Positions 33,629 through 43,192 of a stretch of DNA of 64,000 bases are shown here, one piece after another (position 1 is the stretch's first letter; the number at the start of each line of letters is the position of its first letter). Source of the DNA: Jannaschia helgolandensis (lineage in GTDB: Bacteria; Pseudomonadota; Alphaproteobacteria; Rhodobacterales; Rhodobacteraceae); assembly GCF_900109285.1 (NCBI RefSeq), contig NZ_FNZQ01000003.1, positions 1 through 64,000 of the forward strand, given 5' to 3'. The translations under genes and the position numbers were made by a program. The notes under the pieces are model-generated. The model had not been told where the DNA came from and searched no databases. It saw only the letters and a list, made by a program, of their open reading frames with translations.

Positions 33629-34705
33629 ATGTCCCTTTCCCGCGACGATGTAACCCGTGCCCTGTCCACCATCGAGACGCCGGACGGTGGCAATATCGTC
33701 TCGGGCGACATGATCCGTGCGCTGATTGTCGACGGCGACGCCGTAAGGTTCGTGATCGAGGTGCCGTCCGCCGAGATCGCCAAAGTGTCCGAGCCGCTGC
33801 GCGCCGCCGCCGAACGCGTCGTCGCGGCACTGCCGGGTGCGGGCCGGGTACAGGCCGTGCTGACCGCACCGACCGCTGAAAAGGCCCCGCCGTCGCTGAA
33901 GATCGGCGGCCATCCCAAGCCGCAGGAGGGGCCAATGCGCGTGCCGGGGGTAAAACGCGTGCTGGCCATTGCCTCGGGCAAGGGTGGAGTCGGCAAATCC
34001 ACCGTCAGTTCCAACCTGGCCGTTGCGCTGGCCCGGCAGGGGCGCAAGGTCGGCCTGCTTGACGGCGATATTCACGGACCCAGCCAACCGCGCATGATGG
34101 GAGCCACGCAGCGTCCCGCCTCGCCGGACGGCAAGTCGATCATTCCGTTGCAGGCTCACGGGGTTACGCTGATGTCGATCGGCCTGATGCTGGCCGAGGA
34201 CAAGGCCGTCATCTGGCGCGGCCCGATGCTGATGGGCGCACTGCAACAGATGATGGGGCAGGTGCAGTGGGACCACTACGACGGAGAGCTGGATATTCTG
34301 ATCGTCGATCTGCCGCCGGGAACGGGCGACGTGCAACTGACACTCTGCACCAAGGCAGTGGTCGAGGGGGCTATTGTCGTGTCGACGCCGCAGGATGTCG
34401 CGCTTCTGGATGCGCGCAAGGCGCTGGATATGTTCGCATCGCTGAAGACACCTGTGTTGGGCCTGATTGAGAACATGTCGCTCTTCCATTGTCCCGAATG
34501 CGGGCACGAGGCGCATATCTTCGGTCATGGCGGTGTTGCGACGGAAGCGGCGCGTCTTGGATTGCCGTTTCTGGGCGCATTGCCGATCGATCTGGACACA
34601 CGGCTGGCCGGGGATGCCGGAACGCCGGTCGCGCTGGGCGATGGCGTGATGGCTGACGCCTTTGCCGGAATCGCGGGCCGCCTGATCGCGAACGGCCACG
34701 CCTGA
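33629..34705 (+). CDS. apbC: Mrp/ApbC family iron-sulfur carrier ATPase
   Basis: The 358-residue protein starts at ATG 33629 behind TTGGAGG. An N-terminal DUF59 (MIP18-like) domain ([20 protein letters not shown]) is joined by a linker to a SIMIBI P-loop ATPase with [13 protein letters not shown] (about residue 117), [18 protein letters not shown] and [12 protein letters not shown]. The C-terminal [14 protein letters not shown] keeps the CxxC pair that binds a bridging Fe-S cluster at the dimer interface. It carries and inserts Fe-S clusters in the cytoplasm. No Fe-S assembly partner is next to it; the dcw regulatory region follows. Confidence 0.94.
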   Translation: MSLSRDDVTRALSTIETPDGGNIVSGDMIRALIVDGDAVRFVIEVPSAEIAKVSEPLRAAAERVVAALPGAGRVQAVLTAPTAEKAPPSLKIGGHPKPQEGPMRVPGVKRVLAIASGKGGVGKSTVSSNLAVALARQGRKVGLLDGDIHGPSQPRMMGATQRPASPDGKSIIPLQAHGVTLMSIGLMLAEDKAVIWRGPMLMGALQQMMGQVQWDHYDGELDILIVDLPPGTGDVQLTLCTKAVVEGAIVVSTPQDVALLDARKALDMFASLKTPVLGLIENMSLFHCPECGHEAHIFGHGGVATEAARLGLPFLGALPIDLDTRLAGDAGTPVALGDGVMADAFAGIAGRLIANGHA

Positions 34706-34824
34706 TCGGACTGTCCGCTGGAATCTTGTGCCACTTCATGGTCCGACCTTCGTGGTCTCAGGGTCGGCAGGGTTTTGCCGAAATCGAATCCGCACCTATC
34801 CGTGATTCGCAAATCGGGCCTAAT

Positions 34825-34955
34825 GCGTCAGAGTTGCCTTACTGAGAGCATCTTTCTGGATGAGAGGAATGCTTCTTTAGGGCCGTAAGAAGCGGCGCGC
34901 GCGTGTGTTTCGGCTCAAATTTGGCTTTCATGTGCGGATTCCGCAACTCTGACGC
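34825..34955. repeat. 13-bp inverted repeat separated by 105 bases
   Basis: GCGTCAGAGTTGC at 34825-34837 and its exact complement GCAACTCTGACGC at 34943-34955. The arms are too far apart for a simple hairpin; they could border a small inserted element or serve as paired protein sites. Confidence 0.5.
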
Positions 34956-35019
34956 GGGATCGCGGGATTTATCTCCACTCAAGTTTTTAACCATACCTGC
35001 CAATAATTGTTGCTTTACG

Positions 35020-35033
35020 CACAACATGTTGTG
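35020..35033. promoter_or_regulatory. perfect 14-bp palindrome
   Basis: CACAACATGTTGTG lies 11 bases before the DnaA-box-like pair. It has the size of a dimeric regulator site, but I do not recognise the regulator. Confidence 0.45.
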
Positions 35034-35043
35034 CCACCCCTGC

Positions 35044-35076
35044 CTATCCACAAGTTTACCCACATCCTGTGGATAA
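35044..35076. promoter_or_regulatory. inverted pair of DnaA-box-like sites
   Basis: CTATCCACA at 35044-35052 (one mismatch to TTATCCACA) faces TGTGGATAA at 35068-35076, the exact complement of the consensus box. The 15-base spacer is AT-rich. They could link dcw expression to DnaA activity. Confidence 0.5.
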
Positions 35077-35080
35077 AAAA

Positions 35081-35108
35081 TGTGGGATGAAGTGGCATAA
35101 AAAGGGTT
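35081..35108 (+). promoter_or_regulatory. MraZ-binding decamer repeats
   Basis: Three copies of a TGGGN-type element follow each other at ten-base spacing: GTGGGATGAA, GTGGCATAAA and AAGGGTTCCC. MraZ is known to repress its own operon by binding such direct repeats just ahead of the transcription start. Confidence 0.7.
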
Positions 35109-35442
35109 CCCCGACCGCCTCAGGCGTGGCATCAACTCCCTACAGAGAAACGGGGAGGATCGAGGCGCAGACCTCCAACCCCTACAAAAGCAAAAACTTG
35201 AGGCAGGTTAGACAGGCACCCCCCACATATCTCTGAACGACAGAAGATCCGGACGCGCGCAGTACTCAATACATCCCCCCAGGTGGCAGCGCGCCATGGA
35301 CGCCCGACACGGACTCCGAGCAGGGTTCACATGCCGGGAGAACAGGGCGGACCGGGTTTTGGCAGAGACCTGGTTCGCCCGATTTCATTTTCAGGGGCAT
35401 TGCAACGGCGGGTCGTAAGGCCGCCACGACAGGACGGATCGG

Positions 35443-35949
35443 TTGGAGCAGCGTTTCCGGGGCACCAGCACCCACAAGGTGGATGTGAAGGGCAGGGTTT
35501 CCATTCCCGCCGACTTCCGCCGTGTGCTCGATGCCTGCGATCCCGACCGCGAGGCAGGGACGAACCCGCACATGATCCTGTGTTTCGGCGATGGTCGGTT
35601 TCCATATTACACTGCCTACACCGCGCAGGGCGTCGCCGAGATGGGCGAGATGATCGAGGACATGGACGAGGGCGACCCGCACCGCGAGGCGTTGGAGGAC
35701 TATTTTTATTCGCAGGCCGAAACCATCAGCATCGACGACAGCGGTCGGCTGATCCTGAACGCCGCATTGCGCAGTCGCATCGGCATCACAGATCAGGCCG
35801 TCTTTGCCGGCAAGGGCAAGACTTTCCGCATTCATTCGCCCGCTGCCCCCGAAGCCGCGACCAGCCGTTTGGGTCAGGTTCTGGCCGATCTGCCAGAAGG
35901 GGTGCCGATCACGTCGTTGCTGCCAAAGAAGCGGCGTTCCGTCGACTGA
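35443..35949 (+). CDS. mraZ: division/cell wall cluster transcriptional repressor MraZ
   Basis: The 168-residue protein has two SpoVT-AbrB DNA-binding domains: the first at [20 protein letters not shown] (about residues 12-31), the second at [20 protein letters not shown] with [17 protein letters not shown]. MraZ forms a ring of subunits that binds direct repeats ahead of its own gene. It starts at TTG 35443 with AGGA eight bases upstream, and the repeats lie 330 bases earlier. It is the first gene of the dcw operon and its stop is fused (TGATG) to a nine-codon open frame that leads into rsmH. Confidence 0.94.
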   Translation: MEQRFRGTSTHKVDVKGRVSIPADFRRVLDACDPDREAGTNPHMILCFGDGRFPYYTAYTAQGVAEMGEMIEDMDEGDPHREALEDYFYSQAETISIDDSGRLILNAALRSRIGITDQAVFAGKGKTFRIHSPAAPEAATSRLGQVLADLPEGVPITSLLPKKRRSVD

Positions 35950-35978
35950 TGGAGCTGTTGCAGGCCCATCCCGCATGA
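35949..35978 (+). CDS. nine-codon open frame coupling mraZ to rsmH
   Basis: The mraZ stop TGA shares a base with an ATG at 35949, which opens a frame encoding MELLQAHPA and ends at a TGA that overlaps the rsmH start (ATGA, 35975-35978). Ribosomes leaving mraZ could thus reach rsmH by two re-starts. Whether the peptide itself is made is not known. Confidence 0.35.
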   Translation: MELLQAHPA

Positions 35979-36946
35979 GTGAGTCCGCCGCGCCACATGT
36001 TCCGGTTCTTCTGGCCGCGATTCTGGAAAACGTGGCCCCGGTTCAGGGGCTGTGGTTGGATGGCACCATGGGCGCCGGGGGATACACCCGGGGGCTGTTG
36101 GAGGCGGGCGCGGACCGGGTGATCGGTCTGGACCGCGATCCGCTGGCCCACCAGATGGCGCGCGACTGGGCAGATGGGCGGGTAACACTTGTGAAGAGCG
36201 TATTCTCGAAGATGGATGAGGTGGGTGAGGCTGTGGACGGCGTCGTTCTGGATCTGGGCGTCAGCTCAATGCAACTGGACCTTGCTGATCGTGGCTTCAG
36301 TTTCATGCGTGACGGGCCACTGGACATGCGGATGGGCGATGACGGTCCGACCGCCGCTGATCTGGTCAATGAGATGGACGAGGGTAGGCTGGCCGACATC
36401 CTGCACCGCTACGGCGAGGAGCGTGCCGCGCGTCGCATCGCCAGGTCAATCGTGCGTCGTCGGGCCGAAATGCCGTTCGCCACAACGCTGGATCTGGCAG
36501 AAACCGTAGCTGCCAACCTGCCGCGTCAGAAGCCGGGTCAGAGTCATCCCGCGACCCGCAGTTTTCAGGCCATCCGCATCGCCGTGAACGATGAGTTCGG
36601 CGAACTGGCGGAAGGCCTGCAAGCTGCTGAAAGAACGCTTAAACCCGGCGGATGGCTGGCCGTCGTCTCGTTCCATTCGGTTGAAGACCGGGCGGTCAAG
36701 CGCTTCCTTGCCGACCGCGCCGATGCGGGTGGTGGTGGCAGCCGGTATGCGCCCGAACGCGCCGCCCGCCGCGCGGCATTCGAAATTACGCATAAGGCCA
36801 TCGGGCCGACAGACGGGGAAATCGCCGGAAATCCGCGCGCGCGATCAGCCCGGTTGCGCCTGGCAAGACGCACCGATGCGCCCGCAGGCCGGGTCGATCG
36901 GCGGGCGCTTGGCCTGCCTGAACCAGTTCGTCTGGGAGCGATCTGA
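35975..36946 (+). CDS. rsmH: 16S rRNA (cytosine(1402)-N(4))-methyltransferase RsmH
   Basis: The 323-residue enzyme (formerly MraW) starts at ATG 35975, where similarity begins with [20 protein letters not shown] motif I is [20 protein letters not shown] (about residues 27-46), followed by [30 protein letters not shown], and later [20 protein letters not shown] and [17 protein letters not shown], the diagnostic end motif. It methylates C1402 of 16S rRNA in the ribosomal P site. Its stop overlaps the ftsL start by one base (TGATG). Confidence 0.97.
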   Translation: MSESAAPHVPVLLAAILENVAPVQGLWLDGTMGAGGYTRGLLEAGADRVIGLDRDPLAHQMARDWADGRVTLVKSVFSKMDEVGEAVDGVVLDLGVSSMQLDLADRGFSFMRDGPLDMRMGDDGPTAADLVNEMDEGRLADILHRYGEERAARRIARSIVRRRAEMPFATTLDLAETVAANLPRQKPGQSHPATRSFQAIRIAVNDEFGELAEGLQAAERTLKPGGWLAVVSFHSVEDRAVKRFLADRADAGGGGSRYAPERAARRAAFEITHKAIGPTDGEIAGNPRARSARLRLARRTDAPAGRVDRRALGLPEPVRLGAI

Positions 36947-37407
36947 TGCGAATTCTGCTTTATGCGCTCTCCGTTTCGGTTGTCGTGATCCTGGCTTTTT
37001 GGGCCTATGGCGAGGGTTATGAGACCCGCGCCACAGAGCGCGATGTCGCCCGGCTGGAGCGTACGATTGGCGCGCGCCATCAGGAGTTGTCGATGTTGCG
37101 TGCAGAATGGGCCTATCTGAATCGCCCCGACCGTCTGCAAGAGCTGGCTGAGATGAATTTCGAGACACTGGGCCTGATCCCGCTGGCTCCCGATCATTTT
37201 GCGCTCGCCGATCAGGTCGGCTATCCACCGCCCGCGCCGCTCGCACTGCCAACGCCGCCCGCATCGCCGCAGGTCTGGGCCGAAGGGGAAGCGCTGGAGC
37301 AGAAGATAGGCGATGTCATCGTCATGACATATCGTTTCGGTGCCGATGCCAAGCCGCGGGTGATATCGCCGCCAACTCTGGCCGATGACGGGGAGCAGCT
37401 TCCATGA
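36946..37407 (+). CDS. ftsL: cell division protein FtsL
   Basis: The 153-residue product is a short bitopic membrane protein: a membrane span at the extreme N-terminus (LLYALSVSVVVILAFWAYGE), then a periplasmic coiled coil (RATERDVARLERTIGARHQE) with the FtsL mark LRAEWAYLNRPDRLQELAEM. A proline-rich tail of about 60 residues follows, longer than in E. coli FtsL. It belongs to the FtsQLB complex that activates FtsWI. Position between rsmH and ftsI supports the call because the sequence family is weakly conserved. Confidence 0.88.
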   Translation: MRILLYALSVSVVVILAFWAYGEGYETRATERDVARLERTIGARHQELSMLRAEWAYLNRPDRLQELAEMNFETLGLIPLAPDHFALADQVGYPPPAPLALPTPPASPQVWAEGEALEQKIGDVIVMTYRFGADAKPRVISPPTLADDGEQLP

Positions 37408-39200
37408 TCCGCCGCCGCCGCGCCCGAGTCCTCGCCACCGATCCTTTCGTGCCTGTGAACCCGACCGTGCCGCGTCCCCAGACGACGGTCGTAGTACCGC
37501 GCGAAAACCCCGAAAAGGTCCGCTCGCGCGCCGAACGGCGGTTGAAATTCACCACCGTCTGTTTCGTGCTCGGCTTTGCGGTCATCGGTCTGAAGATGGG
37601 CACGATTGCCGCCACCGACGCCCGCGAGCCAGCGACCGGCGGGCTGGCCGGGGCCGACATCGTTTCGGCCCGCGCCGATATCACTGATCGCGAAGGCCGC
37701 GTTTTGGCCACGAACGTCACGGCAACCGCGCTCTATGCGCAGCCGCGCCTGATGATCAACCCGCTGACAGCCGCAGAAGGACTGGCCCAGATTTTCCCCG
37801 ACATGGAAGTCGAGGTGTGGCAGAAGCGTTTTACGTCCGGGTCCAAGTTCTACTGGCTCAAAGGCAATATCTCACCCGAGCAGCAGCAGGCGGTGCACGA
37901 TCTGGGCGAACCGGGACTGCTGTTCGGTCAACGTGAAATGCGCGTCTATCCCAACGGCCAGCTGGCCGGTCATATTCTGGGTGGCGCGCGATATGGCCAA
38001 CAGGACGTGCGGGCGGCGGAAATCAAGGGCGTCGCCGGTGTCGAGGCGGAGTTCGACGACTATCTCAGCGACCCTGCGCGCGAGGGTGCTCCGCTGCGCC
38101 TGTCGATCGATGTATCGGTGCAGACAGCGATGGAGCGCGTGTTGGCGTCGGGCATGCGGCTGATGTCGGCCAAGGGTGCAGCGGGCGTTCTGATGGACGT
38201 GAATACCGGAGAGATCGTCTCGATGGCGTCACTTCCGGACTTCGATCCCAACAGTCGCCCGGCTCCCCCGACCGAGGGCACTCCGGGGGATAGTCCGCTG
38301 TTCAACCGCGCAGTGCAGGGCGTCTATGAGCTCGGATCCGTGTTCAAGATACTGACCATTGCACAATCGCTCGAATTGGGCCTGACAAATTCGGGTACGA
38401 TAATCGACACGAGCGGCCCGTTGCGGCAGGGTCGCTTCAGTATCCGTGACTTCGACGACTATGGCGACCGGCTTTCGGTGACGGACGTGATTGTGAAATC
38501 GTCGAACATCGGCACGGCAAGGATAGCATTGGAAATCGGTGCGGAGCGGCAGCAGAGCTTTTTGAAATCGCTGGGCCTTTTCGAATCCACCCCGGTCGAG
38601 CTGGCCGAGGCGCCGGGGGCACATCCCCTCGTGCCTGCCCGCTGGCCGGACATCTCCACCATGACCATCAGCTATGGTCACGGGATATCGGTCTCGCCGC
38701 TGCATCTGGCGACGGCCTATGCCTCGGTCCTAAATGGTGGAACGCGCGTGCAGCCGACGCTTCTGGCCCGCGAGGGGCCTGTCGAGCCAGGGCCGCGCAT
38801 CGTCAGCTCTCGCGTTTCCGCCGAGGCACGCAACATGTTGCGGCAGGTGGTGACGCGCGGCACCGCCTCGCTGGCCGAGGTCGAAGGTTATCAGATCGGC
38901 GGCAAGACCGGCACTGCGGACAAGCCCAGCCCGGCCGGTGGATACTACGATGACAAGACGATCTCGACTTTTGCGGGTGTCTTTCCCGCGCAGGATCCGA
39001 AGTATGTGATCGTCGTCACGCTGGACGAGCCCAGCATCGAGGCCGCGGGACAGTTGCGGAGAACCGCCGGCTGGACGGCAGTGCCGATCGCGTCGGAACT
39101 GGTTCGGCGGGTCGCGCCATTACTGGGGCTGCGGCCCGATTTCGATCCGGGCGTGGATACTTTCGGTGAATATCTGACCCAGACCGCCGCGCAGCGATAA
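37404..39200 (+). CDS. ftsI: peptidoglycan transpeptidase FtsI (PBP3)
   Basis: The 598-residue class B penicillin-binding protein has a basic cytoplasmic tail, one membrane span (FTTVCFVLGFAVIGLKMGTI, about residues 46-65), the dimerisation domain with ADITDREGRVLATNVT, and the transpeptidase domain: SVFK (SxxK, in VYELGSVFKILTIAQSLE), SSN (VIVKSSNIGTARI) and KTG (QIGGKTGTADKPS). The catalytic serine forms 3-4 crosslinks in septal peptidoglycan. Start ATG overlaps the ftsL stop by four bases. The gap of 62 bases to murE is one of the largest in the cluster. Confidence 0.96.
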   Translation: MIRRRRARVLATDPFVPVNPTVPRPQTTVVVPRENPEKVRSRAERRLKFTTVCFVLGFAVIGLKMGTIAATDAREPATGGLAGADIVSARADITDREGRVLATNVTATALYAQPRLMINPLTAAEGLAQIFPDMEVEVWQKRFTSGSKFYWLKGNISPEQQQAVHDLGEPGLLFGQREMRVYPNGQLAGHILGGARYGQQDVRAAEIKGVAGVEAEFDDYLSDPAREGAPLRLSIDVSVQTAMERVLASGMRLMSAKGAAGVLMDVNTGEIVSMASLPDFDPNSRPAPPTEGTPGDSPLFNRAVQGVYELGSVFKILTIAQSLELGLTNSGTIIDTSGPLRQGRFSIRDFDDYGDRLSVTDVIVKSSNIGTARIALEIGAERQQSFLKSLGLFESTPVELAEAPGAHPLVPARWPDISTMTISYGHGISVSPLHLATAYASVLNGGTRVQPTLLAREGPVEPGPRIVSSRVSAEARNMLRQVVTRGTASLAEVEGYQIGGKTGTADKPSPAGGYYDDKTISTFAGVFPAQDPKYVIVVTLDEPSIEAAGQLRRTAGWTAVPIASELVRRVAPLLGLRPDFDPGVDTFGEYLTQTAAQR

Positions 39201-39262
39201 ACCGTGGTCCATGGACGGCGCGGGCAGTGCACGTTAGGGCATTCCCGTGTCGGGGGAAGAAG

Positions 39263-40717
39263 ATGCAGAAGACGCTTTCTGAACTGGGATTGACGGGGGC
39301 GGCCGACCTTCGGATCGGCGGATTGTCGGTCGATAACCGCAAGACGCGCCCCGGTGATCTGTTCGCGGCCCTGCCCGGCGCCGTGACCCATGGCGCGCGA
39401 TTTGCCGCCGATGCGCTGAACCGCGGGGCCGTCGCGATTCTGACAGACCCCGCCGGGGCTGCTATCCTGCCCGAAGGGACACCCGCCATCGTGGTCGAAG
39501 ACCCGCGTGCCGCATTGGCCTTCGCCGCCGCCCTGATGGCCGGGTCGCAGCCTGACGTGATGGTCGCGGTCACCGGCACCAACGGCAAGACCAGCGTTGC
39601 CAGTTTCACCCGTCAGTTATGGGAGACGATGGGGTTCTCCGCGGCGAATATCGGCACGACGGGCGTCGAAGGCGCATTCCATGCCTCCTCCGTCCATACG
39701 ACGCCGGAACCGATCACGCTGCACCGTCTGCTGGCAGACATGGCCGATGCAGGTATCACCCATGCGGCGATGGAGGCTTCGTCCCACGGTTTGGACCAGC
39801 GCCGTCTGGAAGCGGTGCGCCTGGCAGCTGCCGGCTTCACCAATCTGACTCAGGACCACCTTGATTATCACGGCACTATGGAGGCCTATCTGGCCGCCAA
39901 GGCAGGGCTGTTCGACCGTCTTCTTCCCGGTGACGGGGTCGCGGTCGTGAATCTGGATGATCCGCATGGGCCGGACATCGCCGCAGCCTGCGAAAGTCGC
40001 GGGCAGGAGATCATCGGTGTCGGTCGCAACGCCGCCGCGCGGATCCTGCTGACAGGCCAGCGGTTCGATGCCACCGGGCAGCAGGTCCTGTTCCGCTGGC
40101 AGGGGCGCGCGCATTCGGTCCGGCTGGATCTGATCGGCGGGTTCCAGGCTGCCAACGCCCTTTTGGCAGCAGGGCTGGTGATCGGCGGCGGCGAAGACCC
40201 CGAGGCGACTTTTGCCGCCTTGCCGAGTTTGACCGGTGTGCGCGGGCGTATGCAACTGGCCGCGTCCCGCCATGGCGGTGCGGCGGTCTTCGTCGATTAT
40301 GCCCACACGCCCGATGCCGTTGCGACCGCGTTGCAAGCGCTGCGCCCGCACGTCATGGGTCGGATCGTTGCCATCGTCGGCGCGGGCGGCGATCGTGACA
40401 CCGGCAAGCGACCCCTGATGGGAGCCGCCGCAGCCGAACATGCCGACGTGGTGATCGTCACAGACGACAACCCAAGGTCGGAAGACCCGGCCACAATCCG
40501 TATCGCCGTAATGCAGGGTGCACCGGGTGCCATCGAAATCGGCGACCGGGCCGAGGCGATCCTGCGCGGGACGAGTATGTTGGAACCGGGTGATGCACTG
40601 CTGATCATGGGTAAGGGCCACGAAAGCGGTCAGACCGTCGGCGATATGGTTCTGCCCTTCGACGATGTGGAACAGGCGTCGCTGTCGGTCGCCGCACTCG
40701 AAGGACGGGAGGCATGA
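39263..40717 (+). CDS. murE: UDP-N-acetylmuramoyl-tripeptide synthetase MurE (meso-DAP adding)
   Basis: The 484-residue Mur ligase starts at ATG 39263 behind GGGGGAAG rather than an upstream GTG. It contains the UDP-binding N-terminal domain, the ATP loop VTGTNGKTSVASFTRQLWE (about residue 107), the carbamylated-lysine region HLDYHGTMEAYLAAKAGLF and the DNPR motif (VTDDNPRSEDPATIRI, about residue 404), which is the known mark of meso-diaminopimelate rather than lysine addition. It acts in the cytoplasm on UDP-MurNAc-L-Ala-D-Glu. Overlaps murF by four bases. Confidence 0.97.
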   Translation: MQKTLSELGLTGAADLRIGGLSVDNRKTRPGDLFAALPGAVTHGARFAADALNRGAVAILTDPAGAAILPEGTPAIVVEDPRAALAFAAALMAGSQPDVMVAVTGTNGKTSVASFTRQLWETMGFSAANIGTTGVEGAFHASSVHTTPEPITLHRLLADMADAGITHAAMEASSHGLDQRRLEAVRLAAAGFTNLTQDHLDYHGTMEAYLAAKAGLFDRLLPGDGVAVVNLDDPHGPDIAAACESRGQEIIGVGRNAAARILLTGQRFDATGQQVLFRWQGRAHSVRLDLIGGFQAANALLAAGLVIGGGEDPEATFAALPSLTGVRGRMQLAASRHGGAAVFVDYAHTPDAVATALQALRPHVMGRIVAIVGAGGDRDTGKRPLMGAAAAEHADVVIVTDDNPRSEDPATIRIAVMQGAPGAIEIGDRAEAILRGTSMLEPGDALLIMGKGHESGQTVGDMVLPFDDVEQASLSVAALEGREA

Positions 40718-42102
40718 CGCTCTGGTCCGCGACAGATGCCGCAGCGGCGACCGGCGGCACGACGCAGGGTGACTGGGACGTTGATGGCTTCGGCATCGAC
40801 AGCCGCACGATACGGCCTGGCCAGATGTTCGTGGCGCTGAAGGCGGCGCGCGATGGCCATGATTTCGTGCGCGCCGCGCTGGACGCCGGCGCCACCGCCG
40901 CGCTGGTGGATCGTATTCCCGACGGCTGCGAAGATGCGCCTTTGCTGGTGGTGGGCAACGTGCAGACCGCGCTGGAGGCTCTGGGCCGGGCCGGTCGCGC
41001 CCGTACGGGTGCCAAGGTGATTGCGGTGACAGGAAGCGTCGGCAAGACCTCGACCAAGGAAATGCTGCGGCACTGTCTGTCGTCGCAGGGACTCACCCAT
41101 GCAGCGATCAAGTCCTACAACAACCATTGGGGCGTGCCGCTGACATTGGCCGCGATCCCGGTCGAGGCCGATTTCGCCGTCGTCGAGATCGGTATGAATC
41201 ACCCCGGAGAAATCGCGCCCTTGACCGCCATGGTCGCGCCCGACGTGGCCATGGTCATCAACGTATCAGCCGTGCACATGGAGGCTTTTGCCGACGGCGT
41301 GCCGGGTATCGCCCGCGAGAAGGCGTCGATCTTCGATGGCCTTGTCGCAGGGGGCACTGCGATCTGGAACGCGGATTTGGAGGTTTCCACGATTCTTGCG
41401 CGTCAGGGTACGGTGTCGTTCGGTCGGGTCGAGACGGCCGATTGGCGTCTGCTCGACGTCAATGCCGGGTCCGACAACACCAGTTGCGCCGCCTCGACGC
41501 CGCTGGGCCCGATCATGTTCCGTATCGGTGCCCCCGGCGCGCATTTCGCGATGAATGCGTTGGCGTCTTTGGCTGCCGTTCATGCTGTCGGAGCCGATGT
41601 GGCGCGCGCGGCACTTCGCCTGATGGACTGGACCCCGCCCGAGGGACGGGGCCAGCGCCACGCCGTCCTGCTGCACCCCGATCAAGCGCCGGTCGACCTG
41701 ATCGACGATGCCTACAACGCCAATCCGGCTTCGGTCGGCGCGGCACTGGATCTGCTGGCGGCGACGCATGTGCCGCGCCGTGCCCGTCGGATCGCTATTC
41801 TGGGCGATATGAAGGAACTGGGTCAGACAGGACCCGACCTGCATGCCGGGCTGGCAGAGCATCCGGCGATGGACACGATCGATATGGTCCACACCGTCGG
41901 GCCGCTGATGCGGCGGCTGCACGATGCCGTGCGTCCCGATCAGCGTGGACATCACGAGGACGACACACTCCGGTTGGCCGTGCACCTGCGCGACATGGTG
42001 CGGCCGGGCGATGCGGTCCTGGTCAAAGGATCGCTTTCTATGAAGATGGCCACGCTGGTCGAAGGTTTGCGCGCGTTGGATGACGCGAAGCCAAAAGGAT
42101 AA
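40714..42102 (+). CDS. murF: UDP-N-acetylmuramoyl-tripeptide--D-alanyl-D-alanine ligase MurF
   Basis: The 462-residue ligase has the N-terminal [20 protein letters not shown]-type domain (here [16 protein letters not shown]), the ATP-binding loop [20 protein letters not shown] (about residue 104), [11 protein letters not shown] and [10 protein letters not shown] in the central domain, and [20 protein letters not shown] with [13 protein letters not shown] in the C-terminal domain. It attaches D-Ala-D-Ala to complete the UDP-MurNAc-pentapeptide. ATG overlaps the murE stop by four bases; mraY starts seven bases after its stop. Confidence 0.97.
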   Translation: MTLWSATDAAAATGGTTQGDWDVDGFGIDSRTIRPGQMFVALKAARDGHDFVRAALDAGATAALVDRIPDGCEDAPLLVVGNVQTALEALGRAGRARTGAKVIAVTGSVGKTSTKEMLRHCLSSQGLTHAAIKSYNNHWGVPLTLAAIPVEADFAVVEIGMNHPGEIAPLTAMVAPDVAMVINVSAVHMEAFADGVPGIAREKASIFDGLVAGGTAIWNADLEVSTILARQGTVSFGRVETADWRLLDVNAGSDNTSCAASTPLGPIMFRIGAPGAHFAMNALASLAAVHAVGADVARAALRLMDWTPPEGRGQRHAVLLHPDQAPVDLIDDAYNANPASVGAALDLLAATHVPRRARRIAILGDMKELGQTGPDLHAGLAEHPAMDTIDMVHTVGPLMRRLHDAVRPDQRGHHEDDTLRLAVHLRDMVRPGDAVLVKGSLSMKMATLVEGLRALDDAKPKG

Positions 42103-42109
42103 AATCAAG

Positions 42110-43192
42110 ATGCTGTATTGGCTGACAAAGCTTTCGGACGGCGGCGACCTATTCAACCTTTTCAACTATATTACCGTGCGGGCTGGCGGTGCGTTCTTCA
42201 CCGCGCTGATTTTCGGTTTCGTGTTCGGACCTCCCCTTATCAACCTGTTGCGTCGTCAGCAGGGCAAGGGCCAGCCGATCCGCCCCGACGGACCAGAGAC
42301 GCATTTCGCCAAGGCCGGGACTCCCACCATGGGCGGTGTGCTGATCCTGGGGGCAGTTATGGTGTCGACGCTGTTGTTCGGGCGGCTCGATAATATCTAT
42401 GTCTGGCTGGTGCTGGGCGTCACGATCAGCTTCGGGGCCATCGGCTTCGTCGACGATTACGCCAAGGTCAGTGCAGGCAACGCCAAGGGTGTGTCCGGTC
42501 GCGTGCGATTGCTGCTGGGATTCGTGATCGCGACCGTTGCGGGCGTCGTAGCCATGTGGGCGCATCCGGACACGTTGCAGGGTCAGTTGGCGGTTCCCTT
42601 CTTCAAGAACGTGCTTTTGAACATGGGATATTTCTATATTCCGTTCATCATGATCGTCATTGTGGGGTCCGCGAATGCGGTCAATCTTACCGACGGTCTG
42701 GATGGTCTTGCGATCATGCCGGTGATGATTGCAGCGGGAACTTTGGGCGTGATCTCCTATGCCGTCGGACGCATCGATTTTACCGAATATCTTGACGTCC
42801 ACTACGTCCCCGGCACGGGGGAACTTCTGATCTTCTGCGCCGGGCTGATTGGCGGGGGTCTTGGTTTCCTGTGGTATAACGCCCCGCCCGCCGCGGTGTT
42901 CATGGGCGACACGGGATCGCTGGCTCTGGGGGGCGGATTGGGCACGATCGCCGTTGTGACCAAGCATGAATTGGTCTGGGCCATCATCGGCGGGCTGTTC
43001 GTGGTCGAGGCGCTTTCGGTCATCATCCAGGTCGTCTATTTCAAGTCGACGGGCAAACGTGTGTTCCTGATGGCTCCGATCCACCATCACTTCGAGAAAA
43101 AGGGCTGGGCAGAACCGCAGGTTGTCATTCGCTTCTGGATCATCGCGCTGATTCTGGCGCTGATCGGGCTGGCAACTTTGAAGATACGCTGA
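42110..43192 (+). CDS. mraY: phospho-N-acetylmuramoyl-pentapeptide-transferase MraY
   Basis: The 360-residue inner-membrane enzyme starts at ATG 42110 behind AAAAGGA; an upstream start in the murF end is not needed. About ten spans are present, along with all catalytic marks: [23 protein letters not shown] (Asp pair), [12 protein letters not shown] and [15 protein letters not shown], and [13 protein letters not shown] near the end (the histidine cluster). It transfers phospho-MurNAc-pentapeptide to undecaprenyl phosphate, making lipid I. The stop is fused by one base to the next gene. Confidence 0.97.
   Translation: MLYWLTKLSDGGDLFNLFNYITVRAGGAFFTALIFGFVFGPPLINLLRRQQGKGQPIRPDGPETHFAKAGTPTMGGVLILGAVMVSTLLFGRLDNIYVWLVLGVTISFGAIGFVDDYAKVSAGNAKGVSGRVRLLLGFVIATVAGVVAMWAHPDTLQGQLAVPFFKNVLLNMGYFYIPFIMIVIVGSANAVNLTDGLDGLAIMPVMIAAGTLGVISYAVGRIDFTEYLDVHYVPGTGELLIFCAGLIGGGLGFLWYNAPPAAVFMGDTGSLALGGGLGTIAVVTKHELVWAIIGGLFVVEALSVIIQVVYFKSTGKRVFLMAPIHHHFEKKGWAEPQVVIRFWIIALILALIGLATLKIR

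Larger units (their letters stand above)
34706..35442. other. long regulatory region ahead of the dcw cluster
   Basis: No supported gene lies here. The stretch contains a widely spaced 13-bp inverted repeat, a 14-bp palindrome, a pair of inverted DnaA-box-like sites and three MraZ-type decamers, then about 330 bases of leader before mraZ. It is more AT-rich than its surroundings between 34960 and 35110. Confidence 0.6.

Noticed and set aside
34839-35135. A 98-residue open frame on the minus strand in the mrp-mraZ gap.
   Set aside because: No ribosome site, no recognised domain, and it runs through the MraZ repeats, the DnaA-box pair and the palindrome.
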